Of a DNA stretch of 64,000 bases, positions 44,092-59,036 are shown piece after piece. The notes beneath the pieces are model-generated. The model did not search any database. It worked only from the letters and a program-made list of their open reading frames with translations, and was not told where the DNA came from. Made by a program: the position numbers and the translations under genes. Within the stretch, counting starts at the first letter, position 1. The number at the start of each line of letters is the position of its first letter. Source of the DNA: Hydractinia symbiolongicarpus (taxonomy: Eukaryota > Cnidaria > Hydrozoa > Anthoathecata > Hydractiniidae); contig NC_079886.1 in assembly GCF_029227915.1 (NCBI RefSeq), positions 21,802,501-21,866,500 of the forward strand. The letters are read 5' to 3'.

Positions 44092-47000
44092 TGACAGTAA
44101 AAACTTTTCCTGTTTCTATCAGAAATATTTAAACTACCTTGATTTATATCATTCTCAATACGTGCAATTACTTTTATGATCTTTTCGAAGAACTTAATAA
44201 TTGCAAAACTCAAGTTTCTTGTTCCGATAATTATTGTCCATGTCTTTTTAACAGTGTTTTTAAAGTCCCGCCTAGCTATAAAAAAAGCGTCTTCCTGGCG
44301 ACCATAAACTGTTTCCTGTTTCTTCTACGCATCTTCAATTAACGTGGGCTGCAAAAATTTTTCGCTTGAAACGTGTTAATTCATCACTAACATGTGGCGT
44401 ATAATGTTTGTCGTAGAAAGGCCGGGCTTTAATTCAATACAAAAAGGCGCCGGTAAAAAGCGTAAAAATAGTTAGAGACTTCTATAAAAGCTTAACAGCG
44501 AATGATAAAGAAAAATTTCAATGGCGATGTTTTGTCTTGGTAACAGTTGCTATCCCTGTATTTGGGCAAATACAAAAATAAAATAATGAAACACAACTTA
44601 GAGAAGACATGTGAAATTATTGGAATTGAATTGTTTTCATTTTATAATATAATATATATATTTGAAAATTGTCAATTAAATCTGACACGTTTTCGAGTAT
44701 TGCGGTCAAAGCCTTCTTAATTTTTGACATATGAACCTCGTCTTTGAGCAGAGGCCAATTATTAATCAATTAATTAATTACGGAATTAATTAGTACAAAA
44801 GTTAAAAAACTCTATAACTGGTTGTATATTTGTGTTAAAATTTCATATTTTATTCAATTCTAAATAAGTGCTCAAAATATTACATTATTACATTATATTT
44901 TTGTTTGGATAAATGCGATAAGGCATAGAAAATAATAAACGGAAAATTGTAAGAAAATCGTGAGAATGGTTTTACGTGTGGGATGTTACTATGTCAATGG
45001 ACTACATTGAAATTAATTTCAATTAGATCCACTAGTTACATTTACATCATTTTATTGCCAAACATATCCATAGCTGCTCATTATTGGATCAATGTTATGT
45101 GATGCCATCAGACACATGGCATACGAAAAATCAATAGGCGCTCCATTGTCAATAAAACAGCAGCCAAAAAATGCAATGCTCCCAGGATCTTACGAGTGTT
45201 GCCAACTTAAAAGGTGTTAATAATTTAGAGAGACATTTGGATTAGTTATACATGAAAGGAAAGACTGGCGATAGAATTTTAAGAAGTGGATTGAGAGTAT
45301 AAACGATACGTAAACAATACTGTTCTATTGATGGATTGAGTAGTTTTATGTATGCATAATCGATAACTTAACCGCAAGCATCGAGTCAATATTGAGTCTA
45401 TTCATCTATTTCTGATGTATTCACATACCTGAGCTAATAGAGAGGGAAGTACAAACATATAAAATATTGAAAATTCGCACGTAAAAGTGGTTTCCGCATT
45501 CTGAAGTTACATTACGAAGGTATGTATTTAAAAGAATTTTTTTTGTTTCTTATACTTTGCTTTTTCACAAAGAACATTATCAATAGCTAGTTATGAACCT
45601 GTGGAAAAATCCATGGACTCGCCTGTCAGAAAATTATTTACTGGCGGACCCGAGCCGATGCTGTGTTTAAAGAATACGGTTAATACCATAAAGACCAATT
45701 GTTAGCTCATGGAAAACTTACGGGGTCGCTCGTCAGCAAATCAGCTACTCTGAAGGCAACCGATAGATGCACATAAGGATAACAGAAAGATGCAAATGTA
45801 AAAATAAGCGAAAATAACCGCGATTTTAATCTAAATTTAGGAAAATACTGAATCAATTAAAATTAAGAGACATTAGTAAATGCAGGTAATAGTCTCGATT
45901 ATTAAATAAACTCGCATAGAAATGAATAATTTACAACGGAATATATTCTGCTATCAAGGCCGTAATTTTCAGATGATCAAGATGTGTTTTCCCCTTCACG
46001 AGAAAAAAATTTAACAATGCTTCATTAAAGAAAGAAAAAGTCTTCATGAAAAAAGGAGCAGTGATGTAAGTAGATATTTACTAAGCTCCACAGAGGTCAT
46101 AATCCAACTAAAGGTCATAGTTGTAAGTTCACATCTATCTCTGGGTCACCTGGGTCACTGGATCAGATGGTCTTGACACACCTTAACTACGTGACACCTT
46201 TTATTTTGGGAAATGATTTAATTATCTCTTTTTCAAGAAGATCAAAGCCTTTTTGTATTATTTAAAAAAATAACCTAGTTTTTTCCCTAAAGATTGCTTA
46301 ATAATTTTTTTTATTTTTCTTCGAAGCAAGTGTTTGTTTAAACAGAAGTCGTCTCGAGCTTGTTGAAGTTAAACATAAAATACCCGAAAATGCAGCTGCG
46401 AAATAAAACACGAAATACTATATTGTCGAAATTATCAACAAAAAAAATCGCTTTAAGCTTTTGTTGTTTTCTAAGAATAAATATAATATAATATTCTATT
46501 TTGCTTTCTCAATAGACTTAACTAACAAATTTTTTGCTTCGCTCACATTTATGATGCAACAGGGTTTTCCAAAATCTCAGTTGGAGATCTGCATTAATTT
46601 TTGCTGATCTAAAAGAAATTAAATGATTCATGTTATTTGATCAAGAAAAGCGTTCTTACTCACGTGAATGTATAAACAATAAACTTAATTATGTCATGCT
46701 ATAAACGCAATGTCAGCAATTTATTGTTTAAAATAAAAAAAACTAAGAGTTTTTTTGTCTTTGGATGGTGGAGAACAAGCTCTGATGCATCTTTAACTGG
46801 TAATTATTTTTGTAATGTGTCTGTGAGTAACGAAAATAAATGATATTATTTTGCTACTGTTTGTGTGAGGTGACCATAGACTAAGTACATGTTCTGTTTT
46901 GTTAAGTTTTATTACTGACAAAAGTTCTAGCTGAAAGCAAGTAGCTGTAAGTTATTATCATATTTCATTTTGAGTTGGAGCTTCGAATAGATGCTTTCTG

Positions 47001-48417
47001 AAAGAGATGTTATTTATAATGCCAAAGCACTTGATGAAAATACAATTACCTATAGCTGGTACGTCAGTAGGTCTTCTAATGTTTTAATCGTCCTTCTAAA
47101 AGAACAATGTTTAAATATCGAAAAGTAGAAAGCTTTAAGATTATTTAAAGTTCAAGGAAATGGTATAAGCTAGTTAACAAAAGCAATTAAATCTTGTGTT
47201 ACCTTTTCACAGAATATTTTAACGTTCTCAGAGGCACATCTGATAATGCACAAAATTTTGTCGCATTACGAAGAAAAAAAAATGTGACATTCTGAAATGA
47301 TACGCAGTAATAATTCAATACGTGTGACTTTCTCAGGTAGTCATGAAAAGTAAAAAGCCCCCAAAAATTGTCATTAAACATTCTTGGATCCAACATGACG
47401 CAAACAGGAGAAAAGTTAGCAAAGTAACTATATTTGTATTTAAATATTTGTAACCTCAAAAACTCTTTCCAATAATTAAAACAAGATATTCCCTTTTAAT
47501 TTCTTTAACAAGAAATATCACTTACAAAAGTCAAGCTCTGTTGTCACCAGTAACTGTTTTCGCGTTTTAAAACATAATGTTAACAAAGCAACATCTTTAG
47601 GTTACTTTCTGTTGTTTCACCTTTGTTGCGTAAAAATAACCAGGGCGGAAATAAATTGAGTATGTTTCGGTACAGCTTAGTTTGTTTCGGTTACTCTAGA
47701 AGTCTTGTGATGGCTTTACTTCCGTTGTTTTGAACCACATCCTACGTTAAATAATTTTTGCATACCAAAACTATTATTTTGATTATTACATTTGTCCATT
47801 TTTGCTTCTTCATGAAGGACCACACTGGAATCAATGTTTACAATGAATCCACTAAATGCGGAAAAACATTTTATAATTCCTATTCCAGATAGATTAGGTA
47901 GTTTAAATTAAAGATTCTAAAAATAAATTTAAAAATGTGTTAAGAGAAAATAGAATCTTTAAAAATAATGCTTCTGGTTTTTAAGGAATTTAAGATTTAA
48001 ATATACCGCTACTGCTCAACCGTAATAAGTTCTATTCACCAGCGTTTAACATCATTTGATATAAACTAAAGTGCAGTCAACCGTTAAAGCGTTGCTAAGC
48101 GACAAACGAAAAAGAGCATTTACTGTAAGGAACTGATCAAGCGGAATTTTCTTTTTTAACAACACCTGTCGCAGGATTGCGAAAAAAAGAACGGAATTTT
48201 CCTTCTTTAATTATTAGGTGCTATTACCACTGCTTCTAATTCTTTGCGGATAACTTTTGTATTAAAAACACCACAGAGGAACAAATTTATTAAGCGGCTT
48301 GTCACACACCCTTCACACGAAGTTTCATTTTCCGGGCAAAATTAAAATTTTATTAAGTCTGTAAGTCTGTAAATATTTTCACACGTATTAGGAACTTGTT
48401 TTGAGATTGTAATCTTT
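44092..48417. other. Gene-poor DNA
   Basis: No gene supported. It contains AATTAATTAATTA-type runs at 44765-44790. Sequence at 45590-45660 (CCTGTGGAAAAATCCATGG) faintly recalls the Helitron-like hairpin. Confidence 0.4.
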
Positions 48418-48672
48418 CACCCCCCCCCCCCCCCCCCAAAAAAAACGTCCATTGTAAACACTACGCATTAGAAATAACCTTATTGCGCATGTGTAAATGC
48501 GTATTTTTACAAAGTGTTGCGCAGTTCGCACTTCACATGAAAACTACGTACACGAAACTCTGTTATCACAGTTTGATCTCGGGTAAATGTAATTGTAAGT
48601 CCATGTAAAGGGGAACTCAGTCCTCATATTTCATAAATAGTAGACTTTAATGTACCTAAACCCACCCAAAGA

Positions 48673-48739
<67 letters not shown>

Positions 48740-48745
48740 ATATAT
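48418..48745. repeat. Homopolymer and (AAAT)n microsatellite cluster
   Basis: A run of about 20 C followed by A8 lies at 48419-48445. An (AAAT)n array of about 16-17 units lies at 48674-48741. Both are likely length-variable. Confidence 0.85.
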
Positions 48746-50262
48746 AGCTGTAAGTAAAAAAATTACTATTGAAGCAGTTCAAGACATGTCCAAATGCGGT
48801 TATTCATAAGTTTGCATACTTATTGTTTTGCGATACAGACTAAAATTGTTTCTTGCTAAAATTCGTAAAGGAAAAAAATGACGTCAAAGAAGGAAGTCTC
48901 ATCCCGTCTTGTCCAGAGGCATAATGATCAAAATGCGACGATTTTATAAGTGACTATTGTTTAAATACCACAATGAGAAAAGATTAAAAGTCTTACTGAC
49001 GCACGCTCTATTAATTACTATAATTACTTAAACAATTTCAATAATTCCTCATGCTCACCACTTATAAATCCTCTCCTTGTAAGTTAAAAGAATCTTAATG
49101 ACGTCAATATATATAATTGCTCAATAACATGTTAGCATATTGTGTAAAGTCCAAATTTGTGAGTAAGTACGCTGTAAGTTATTAATCCAATCATTATCAT
49201 CAGCCTTAAATTAAATAATATTTTATGCATGATTCATTTAATATCACAACATCTTGGTTATTAAATATTGCAAATCATTAAGTGCTGTTCTCTACTTGGT
49301 CGTGAAGTCTATTGCATACTGCTTGTATTACAGCAACCAGAGTGGCTTTTGCAAGCAAAAGGTTCTTTCACAATTTCATAGCTGTGTGAGTATGTTTTTT
49401 CTTTTGATGCATTTTTAAGCATAATAATATCAACTGTGACTTTATTATTGATCCAAAACAGATACGTTTTAATATATGTATATATAATATATAATAATTA
49501 TCGATAGATGCGTCTATTAGCTACTGTGCACGAACCAGCAGTGCGAGTTCTTTTTATCATTACCTTAAGATGGTTTCATAAAATGATTTTACAAGCAAAT
49601 TTCTAGTGATCTTACAATATTTATTTTGTTTGTTCTTATATTTAAATACATACTCGAATTGAATCGTTTTAATACCGATCTGCATGTCTTTGTGTTCGGC
49701 CAGAAGGTGAAAAAATATTTCTTGAATTACAGACGATTGGGCATTGTGAAATAATTTGTATCCAAATATTACAAACATTTTTAGTTTTCATGACACAACA
49801 AAAATGACGCATTATAAGCAAACATATTACATTTTTTGCACCCACTTATTCGCCTACTTTTCCTAACTGTCTTTGTAAATAATGTTGACACCTTACTTCC
49901 AGAAATAACAAGAGAGTAGCGCATCTTTTTAATATCTCAACGGCTTGCGTATTGATTCTTTTATTAATAGTACGAACATTTTAAAAATGTAAACAGAAAA
50001 GTGAAGCAATAAAAACAACATGATGTCATTAGGCAACTCTACAGCATACGAAAGAGTGGACAAGTTTAGACTTGTAGGTTGTTTTTGTCTTGAATGTGGC
50101 GGTGTAACATAAGAATGACGAGTCTCAGATTCTTGATTCTCTGATCAGTAGTAGTAAACACTGGTGAGATACAACGTTTAATTTTAGATGTTAAAGGCAT
50201 ATGAGAACAGGAATAGGTAAAGTGTGTAGCTTACCATTTTCGTACCTAAATAACTTGTAAAT
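48746..50262. other. Gene-poor DNA
   Basis: AT-rich; no gene or structured element supported. Confidence 0.4.
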
Positions 50263-50426
50263 AATTACATCGTAAATAGTTTAGTTATGTCGTAAATAGT
50301 TAGGTCGTAAATAGTTAGGTCGTAAATAGTTAGTTCGTAAATAGTTACGTCGTAAATAGTTACGTCGTATATAGTTACGTCGTAAATAGTTACGTCGTAA
50401 ATAATTTTGTCGTAAATAGTTATGGT
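50263..50426. repeat. Minisatellite with 15-bp unit
   Basis: About ten copies of CGTAAATAGTTACGT or CGTAAATAGTTAGGT, with a degenerate copy on each side. The unit contains no partial palindrome and there are no spacers, so this is a plain tandem array. Confidence 0.9.
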
Positions 50427-52799
50427 AAGGATACAAATATATGAAAGACCAATGAATCTAGTGTGAAGACATTTTTAAACTTTCTTTTTGCGGAAATTTT
50501 ATACACAGCGACCCTTTGGTATTTTTAAGACGCTACATCTTGATCACCTTTCTATCTCGAGTAAATATTAGCCGTTTGTTCCACCCGCATACATAATTTG
50601 TGCATTAGCCTGTTTTTTTTTTCTCTCCCTATATACTTTCTCTGTCTTGAACTTTTCCTATAACAAGTTTGCGTTCTGTTCAGTTCAAATTCAAGTTGAA
50701 AATAGCACATTGTTATTCGACCAATTAGCTACGCTTAATTAGAAACAGCCTTAAAAGTTTTAAGTGGATTGACTTAATAAAGTTTACTAATATGAACCTA
50801 ATTTATTGTAGATACTTTTAAAAGTCAATAAAAATTCTTATACCCTGCTCAGATACTGAACGGTCTAACCAAATTATTCAAAATAAGATTAGATAATCCA
50901 CACAAGGAAGCTTCGTGAACTCACAGACCTTTTATATATGATGATGCCAACAAAAGATTTGATGCGCGTGATGGAGAATAAACTATGAAATGCCAGCAAA
51001 CTATTTTTATACCTTCACGAAATATTTTAGGAGGTTTTATTCATATTTTTTGGCAAATAATGGAAAATATTTTTTATTTTGAACAAAAAAGATGTTTAAA
51101 GAATATACATCAAATAGACAACCTGCAACATTTATTTAATTGTTCCAAGTTCCGCTCTTCTTTAAAAAAAGTGTAATCACGACACAGCAGAGAAAAGTCA
51201 CCCTGCTACCAACGACACATCCTGTAAAAATCACACACACACACACTGGTGGGGTTGGGAGAAATATTAGTTGGTATTAAGAATGTATGGCTTGAAAACT
51301 CATAAAATTCAAGCGTTTGAATTAGCATTGATTAAGCAGCAGTAATGTAACTAGTTTTTCATACGAAGGTGATGGAAGTCGATTCACCTTCTCTTCGGCA
51401 TATTTAAGGCACCAGAATTGATCTGTACCAGTGCCCTGCATGCATGCTAAACCCCTCTGCATCTAGTGATCATCTGTGTGTTTCATGTGCCGAAATCATA
51501 AAAATTTAATTCCAGCTTGACTTGTAAAGTATGGTGTGTTTAGTCTGTATACAATATATACCTACGTACATCAGTACCAGTTCACCTTTTACAACTATTG
51601 GCACCAAGTAACCTCTCATAAACATTGATTCCAAGAATTATACAAATACTGATCATAAGTAACCATTGGTTCCAATTCTTTGTTTTTAATTCAACAAGCA
51701 AAAATCAGCTTTTTTTAAAGATTTGTTCTAAAGGCTGAGTACAATTCAACCCAAATCTATGAATTTATTTTTGTTTTTTTGGCGCCCCTTTATCACGTAT
51801 CCTAGTATCTTTATGTTTGTATCGTCTTAGACCTCATCACAAGTCCTCTACAGGCTGACGCCACTATAAGTGAGAAAGAAGAAAAGTTAAAATCAATAAA
51901 TAATATAGTTATTGAAATAGAAAATTAATTTTCTTATATTTTTCTTAGGAGCGCCTTCCTCCACCAACAAAAAATAAAGTTATAATTTTATAATTTCCCA
52001 GTTGGTGCGTCAACTTTAACCATGGTGAGGCTTCATATGATAGTAATAATTTGGTCCTTTTCCTCTAATATAATTGTTGCAATGTCCCCACACAAATAAA
52101 GCTTAAATGATTGTACAAGATATGTCCACCTGCACCAAAATGAAAACATTTGGTGATTCGCGATTTGCTCATTAAGCTTCCTTTTTAGATGATGCTGACA
52201 TAAATTATTCACAATGGCGCCCCAAAGCCTTATTAATCTCTCACTATGGTTTCTTTTAGAGCTATTCAAAGTCATGAATATATATTCATTGATATTATAA
52301 TAATATTATTTTAAAATGAGCATTTTTTAAGATTTTAACATTAATCAAAATAACTAGTCAGTTGGACTTTTGGATTATTTATTCGCATGTTACAGTGTCT
52401 AAGTTATCACGAAGCTGTTATGTTTTGTCTTTTGTTCTTGCTTTTTGTTATTTTATTTTGTTTTATTTATTTTGTTTGCTTTTCTTCGTTTGTTCTAACT
52501 TTCCCTGTGTTGTTTTATAATAGATTAGGTGCGCTTGTTTTGTTCGTTATGGACATAAAATTTCACCTTAACTCCCGCAGCTTGAATGTCAACACACGAA
52601 ATATATCTTAAGTTTTGAATTTTAATGTGAGAAATATTAAACACATTTACTTAAAAAAACATAAAAATGCAACAATTGTATAACTTTGTACCACAACATT
52701 TTACAAAGATAACAGTAGTAAAAATAAAGCAAATGGTTGAAGTTTAAGGCTTTCGTCTAAGTTTTAACTAATAATGGTATGTGCGCCACTCCCTAAGAA
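50427..52799. other. Gene-poor DNA
   Basis: No gene recognised. A short (CA)n run lies at 51233-51246. The remaining short frames are hydrophobic or low in complexity. Confidence 0.4.
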
Positions 52800-54598
52800 C
52801 ACTACCATAGTTTCTAGAATATTCTGGAAAGTTCTTTAAGAAATACAGTATTCCGGATAAGAAGTGACATTGTCAGAATCGCATGATTGCAACATTTGAC
52901 ATATGGTAGACACATAATATAATTACCAACTGAACATGGATCTTCTCAATCTTACATAAAAGGTTATGCCAATCACCGTACGAAAAAAGCTTGGAAGGAG
53001 AAGAGGGAAGCTTAAATATTTTAAATTGCATTTTCAATTAAACTAGTGTCGGCAAGTCGCTATTTTTGTTTTTTATACACTTCCGATGACCTCGAGTGTC
53101 ACGCTATTATTTTATTCTTATAAGTTGTACGATACCCAAATCTTTAACTCTCAAATCTTTAACTCTCACAACTGGACCTTATTTGTGCAAATGGTAGTTT
53201 GTTTACAACTATCAAAAAGCTTAATTAAACAACTTATCAGTTTAAATTTTATCTTTAAAGAAACATTGAATTTTGTTGGGCACCATATATGGATAAGGCT
53301 ATCCAAAACCTAGAAATAAGTCATTGCGTTAGTAGCAAGAGAAACAAATATAGCTAAGGACAAGTAGCTAAACCAAAATTCAAATGACTATATATAATAT
53401 CACATCAACTGGCAAATGCTTCGTATCAAGAAGAACATTTGATATGTATGGTAAGAACAAACCATAATATGCTAAAAACGAAATAATGACATAATTAAAA
53501 TAGACCAAAATGGTAACAATAACCTTTTGTCTCAATACTCAAATATTATTTTCGATATTTGCCTTAATACTAGCTACCAATTTTTTTTTAGTATTTACTG
53601 AAAAAAAAAACTATCGGAAAAACCTATTTTTTGTCATAAAAAAGAGGGTATATTATTTTGAATTTTCTGCTTCATGGAAAGCAGGTAGTATACCACTACA
53701 CTACCATACTACACAGGTACACTACCATAGTTTCTAGAATATTCTGGAAAGTTCTTTAAGAAATACAGTATTCCAGATAAGAAATGCCATTGTCAGAATC
53801 GCATGATTGCAACATTTGACATATGGTAGACACATAATATAATTACCAACTGAACATGGATCTTCTCAATCTTACATAAAAGGTTATGCCAATCACCGTA
53901 CGAAAAAAGCTTGGAAGGAGAAGAGGGAAGCTTAAATATTTTAAATTGCATTTTCAATTAAACTAGTGTCGGCAAGTCGCTATTTTTGTTTTTTATACAC
54001 TTCCGATGACCTCGAGTGTCACGCTATTATTTTATTCTTATAATTTGTACGATACCCAAATCTTTAACGTTTCCCATGCTATATGTAACGTATGTATTAA
54101 CTCTCACAACTGGACCTTATTTGTGCAAATGGTAGTTTGTTTACAACTATCACAAAGCTTATTACTATTAAACAACTTATCAGTTTAAATTTTATCTTTA
54201 AAGAAACATTGAATTTTGTTGGGCACCATATATGGATAAGGCTATCCAAAACCTAGAAATAAGTCATTGCGTTAGTAGCAAGAGAAACAAATATAGCTAA
54301 GGACAAGTAGCTAAACCAAAATTCAAATGACTATATATAATATCACATCAACTGGCAAATGCTTCGTATCAAGAAGAACATTTGATATGTATGGTAAGAA
54401 CAAACCATAATATGCTAAAAACGAAATAATAACATAATTAAAATAGACCAAAATGGTAACAATAAGCTTTTTTCTCAATACTCAAATATTATTTTTGATA
54501 TTTGCCTTAATACTAGCTACCAATTTTTTTTTAGTATTTACTGAAAAAAAAACTATCGGAAAAACCTATTTTTTGTCATAAATGGAAAGCAGGTAGTC
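52800..54598. repeat. Tandem duplication of about 0.9 kb
   Basis: The block starting ACTACCATAGTTTCTAGAAT occurs at about 52800-53719 and again at about 53722-54598, in direct orientation and mostly identical. The second copy has an insertion near 54067-54100 (GTTTCCCATGCTATATGTAA). It lacks the segment GAGGGTATATTATTTTGAAT that the first copy has near 53645-53680. The matching ORFs in the two copies (53086 and 54006) are simply duplicated, with no sign of selection. Confidence 0.88.
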
Positions 54599-57500
54599 CA
54601 GCTAAACTGCAGATGTATACGCACTACACCAGTTCCTGGGTAAGTGCTATTCACCGTGCCTCATATTTATCTCCATGATCAAACTCAACAGGTTTTAGAT
54701 TGTCTGAGCGTAGCATGCCGAAGTTAGATAAATGTGTTTGCATAAACTGAATTAATGCGCACTGTGATATTGTTCATAATACTCTTGATCTCCTCTGTTA
54801 TGTGTGGAGCATAAAACTCACTCGCCATGAAGTTTTAAGCATACGGTTTGTGAATTTGACCGGTTTTGTTGTTAGCTTACAGGTGTTCGTGCATTTCACG
54901 CTTGTTAAGGAAATCTCAATATGAGCACTCGTCGAGATCATTGAATTGTATTTCCGAAAGAAAAGAAGACTGAGTTTTTTGATAAAATTCTTGATTTATG
55001 AAAGGTATATTTAAAAACATTTTGCCACCTTTTTTTTGTTAGACGTTACAAAATGTGTTCATAGATACATCAGTTTTGATCATAGATTTCGTTAGTGATC
55101 ATTAATTTCTCTCATTTTATTTCATCTGTAGTTAATACTTATCTGCTTGAAGGATTTGCCTTAGCGTTGCACAAAAATCTGGTGATTTATTTACAGATTT
55201 ACAAAAATTTACTCAATGTCAGCTTAAAGATGCATTATTTGTGAGCTTGTGTATATAATATACAAGTTATGCATATTTCTTTAAAAAAATGCTGAAAGCT
55301 ATGAAGAAGAAGATGAAGTAGAACAAAAAGCACGTAAAAATGTTTCCGTATGATTGGTTAACTTTTTGTTGATGCGACGTAAAAAAACATTCACTTGTTT
55401 CCGGTAAGAAGGTCGGATCACAGCAACAAACCTGTAACAGAATATTGTGTTTTTTCGCTCTTATAAAATATGACTGGACTTCACTTCGGAAAAAATGTAG
55501 GTGATTTTTGTATTCTTTAAAATGTTCTTTTAATTAACATTAGCTAGAACTAATCTAGGTAATGTTAATATTAGAATATACAAACCACAATCTCTCCATA
55601 ATGCATATTTTTAAGTCACATGACACTGAACGCTACAATTTTATAGATATATTTTTTATTCTTAAACTTTTATATTATTATTTATATCCGATGATAATCG
55701 CATCCAATGGCGAAGGATTCAAAATTTGTACACTACTTTTTATTTCACAGTAGAACATCAGTAGCTCGACCAAGTAATTCATGTTATAATAGCTGGATAA
55801 ATTATTCCAAGCCATACAGTTTTAAAGATTCATATGGAGTTAGAGAGTCATATAGAGTTATTGTTTTATTTAAGGGTTATATAATCAGGAATAGACATTC
55901 TTATCATCGTTCATAGAGAGCATTTTTTCCTGTTTGTTTGTTTGTATACCAACAAATAACAAGACGGTTACCTTGGACTAAAATTTTTAATAAGATTGTC
56001 AGTACAATAGACATAGATAAAATCAACCTTGACAAATACCACAGTAAAAGAAAATCTGCTTTTAATTCAGACTATATATATCCTTATAATCTGGTTTTAA
56101 GATTAAAGAACAACTTTATGTAAATAGGTCTATGAATTCTAACAGAGAGATCTCTAGAAAAGAGATGTAGATAATAATTTTATGTTAACAGCTTGTTTTG
56201 GTGTTGCGTTAGACAGAAGATTAGTTTCTGTATTTTTTTACACACTTGCCTACACGGGCGTGTTTTTATTTCTATATGTTGTATTATCACCTATCAAAAC
56301 ACAACAGATGTTTCATAACCTTTTTTTATGTTTACAATTGGTCACTATGCTAGTTACTCCAAATTCTTTTGTGTTTTTGTTTACGCGTTTGTTTACATTT
56401 GTTTTCTTTTTTTTTTTTGTTTATTTTTTGTTACCACTGCAAGTAAACACAACAACGAAAGTTGATGTAATTAAAAAGTAATTAAAGATGTAATTAGATG
56501 CGCTACATGTCATTTCTGAAAAATTATTTGCAAATTGATGGCAAGAATTTTTTAAGTACCTTTCAGTATCCTTACTAATGTCAAGGTTTGTTATATTTTG
56601 TGTATTATTCTGTTTGTTTTGTGTATCGGTTTTATTATTAAATTTATTAATATTTTTTGCTTTTTTTTTGATTTTTATTTCAAAAGATTTCAAAACATTA
56701 GTAAATCACAGCAATGCTAAAAACAGCTGTGAAGAAACTTCCCGTTTGCTGGAAAACTTGTTTTGATCATTTGTTCACAAAACATTAAAGCTAGTTTTGC
56801 AATGAGGAGTTTTGAGTTTGTCACGGGGATGCAAGATGCAATTTCTCTTCAGGTGATAGTTTTTTCACAATAGACAGATACATTCCATGTGTATGACAAT
56901 AAGCAATATATTTGGCATCTGCATTCTTATTGGTTATATGCAAACTGTGTTGAAATATGTTGTTAAAAGTGGCGTTACGGAAAGTACGATGTTTTCCTAA
57001 TCAATAGCAAATTTGTTATTATGTGTGAAAAGGCGCCAAATCAGATAGAAAATGTTACAAGAAAAATACTTAAACTGGCGACACAACTTTTCAGGTGTTC
57101 ATAATTTGCATAAATTTGACACTTGTCTATGAAAACGTTGCTTTGAGCTCCTTTGGTTTAACTGAAGACAGAAACATTTAAAAACACAATTGAGCAAAAT
57201 GATTGGTTGTTGATCTCATTATTGCAGTTGTTATTGGTTGAATTATTTTTGATATTAGCTGCGAAGTACTATTTAACTTTCTAAGTTCAACATTTAACCA
57301 GGCTACAAGTTATTTCTTCTTTAGCGAATTAATATTTTATACAACCTTATGACTTTTCATCCTGTTTCCAACCGGCTGCTTCGTTGTGATGAAATCGACC
57401 ATTACAATTACAAAAGTAAACTTCACCTGTTTAATTCTTAACGTGCAGGTGTTAGACACAGCGAGCTTCCTGTGTTATGAAACATCTTTCTGTGGTGTTT

Positions 57501-59036
57501 GCGAGTTTATTCAAATGGTTGGCAAGACAACTGTCTGTAGATAATCAGACTTAAGCATAACGGGTCGGTGAAACTGAGAAAAGGGTTGTTTAAAGGTCTC
57601 CTCACCTTTTTTTTTCAGAGATAACATAGCTAGGTTCAAAAACATCATTTATTTATTCTAAGAATATAAGTCTTTAGAATTTGAATAGCGTTTTCGAAAA
57701 TCTAGAAAATTTTAGAAATCGTTAAAGGCAGTCGTTCACAGCCATGACTGGACCTCCGTAGTCATGATAATAGTCCCTCCAATGTCCACTTTTTCGACAT
57801 AAGCCTTCGACATTTCTTTTTTTACATTTTTGTAGCACACACGGTAATGAATAGTGTGTAAAAGCAGCGAAGGCTACTGAATTTTTTTTGTTTAAAAATT
57901 TTCAACCGAGTAACATTACTTTATGCTAAACTATGCAAAAATGCCTTAAAAACATGTCTCCATACGTATTAGCTTTCCCAATTAAATTTTACGAGGTTTT
58001 GCTGCACTCTGATATTCGCTTTTAATTCTAATTCACTTTTATATGTGACGCATAAGAAATTTAAGTTAATTTGACCAACAATTTCCTTATTATCCTGATC
58101 CATGTAAAAATTTCAAGAACCTCTGAAGCTTCTTTCGGCGAAAAAAACAACAAATGGTGTATGTCTTTTTAGTTTCAGTGTTGATGGAAAATAAGTTTAA
58201 TCAAAACCTGTTAAAGCTACCATGACGCGGATATTATTACTTTAGTTTCGATTCTCACTGACTACTTTTGATTGAATGATGGAATCGAAACAGACATAGA
58301 GCTTGTAACAACATCTTCTACGATGTCGAAACATGTTTACTGTAGTAGAAGTGCTTTTATGTGATTTCAACAATAATAATTTCCCAATCTGTTATAATTT
58401 ATTTACTCTGTACACAAACATTTTAGTAAAGTAAACAAAATTGTTTCTTTTCTTATGAACTAACTTTCGATCTGTTAAGTTTGTCTAGCTTTCAGATCAT
58501 CTGAGATAAAGCACTAAGCAGTTTTTTAACTCAAACGATAACAAATATGCCCAACTTTATGCGTTATTAATAAACCACTTTCACTTTCGCTTTTCAAGGT
58601 ATAAACCATCGCATTTGGGAATTTTTCTTAGAAACTTATATGTATACGCGAACTTGGCTTGAATCTTTAATATGCCTGATGTTTTTATGGGCAGTGTTAC
58701 TAACTGAGTGTGTAAGGTCATACTTGGACAATACAGGTGGTGTTCGAATAATGGTTTCGTTTGATTGCGTTATTTTGAAACATAGGAATCATTCTCAACA
58801 CTTTTTGTCTAGGGTTAGCTACAAAATGACCTATTAGTTAACGACTTTAGTGGTTTTCTTACGATAAAGAAAAAAATCTGTTGGTAGTAATTTAACGTGT
58901 TCTAAGATGAATATAAGCCTATAAGTTTATTTTGATGTTCTTATATTCGTATTTTATGTGTTATAATTATTACTTTATTGTATAATTATTATTGTATTGT
59001 ATTAACACTAACATTGCAACTTTGTTTTTTATTTAG
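54599..59036. other. Upstream region of the Tudor-PHD gene, no gene seen
   Basis: AT-rich. It may hold the promoter and non-coding 5' exon of the gene starting at 59057. Low-complexity Phe/Leu-rich frames at 56182-56766 come from T-rich DNA. Confidence 0.4.

Noticed and set aside
50263-50426. CRISPR-like array
   Set aside because: The 15-bp units are contiguous with no spacers and lie in animal DNA; it is a minisatellite.
52639-54188. ORFs at 53086 and 54006 as a duplicated gene pair
   Set aside because: They are simply part of the 0.9-kb DNA duplication, have no domain, and differ by an out-of-place insertion.
56182-56766. Phe/Leu-rich frames that look like membrane proteins
   Set aside because: They come from T-rich DNA; hydrophobicity follows from TTT/TTG codons and no topology or family is visible.
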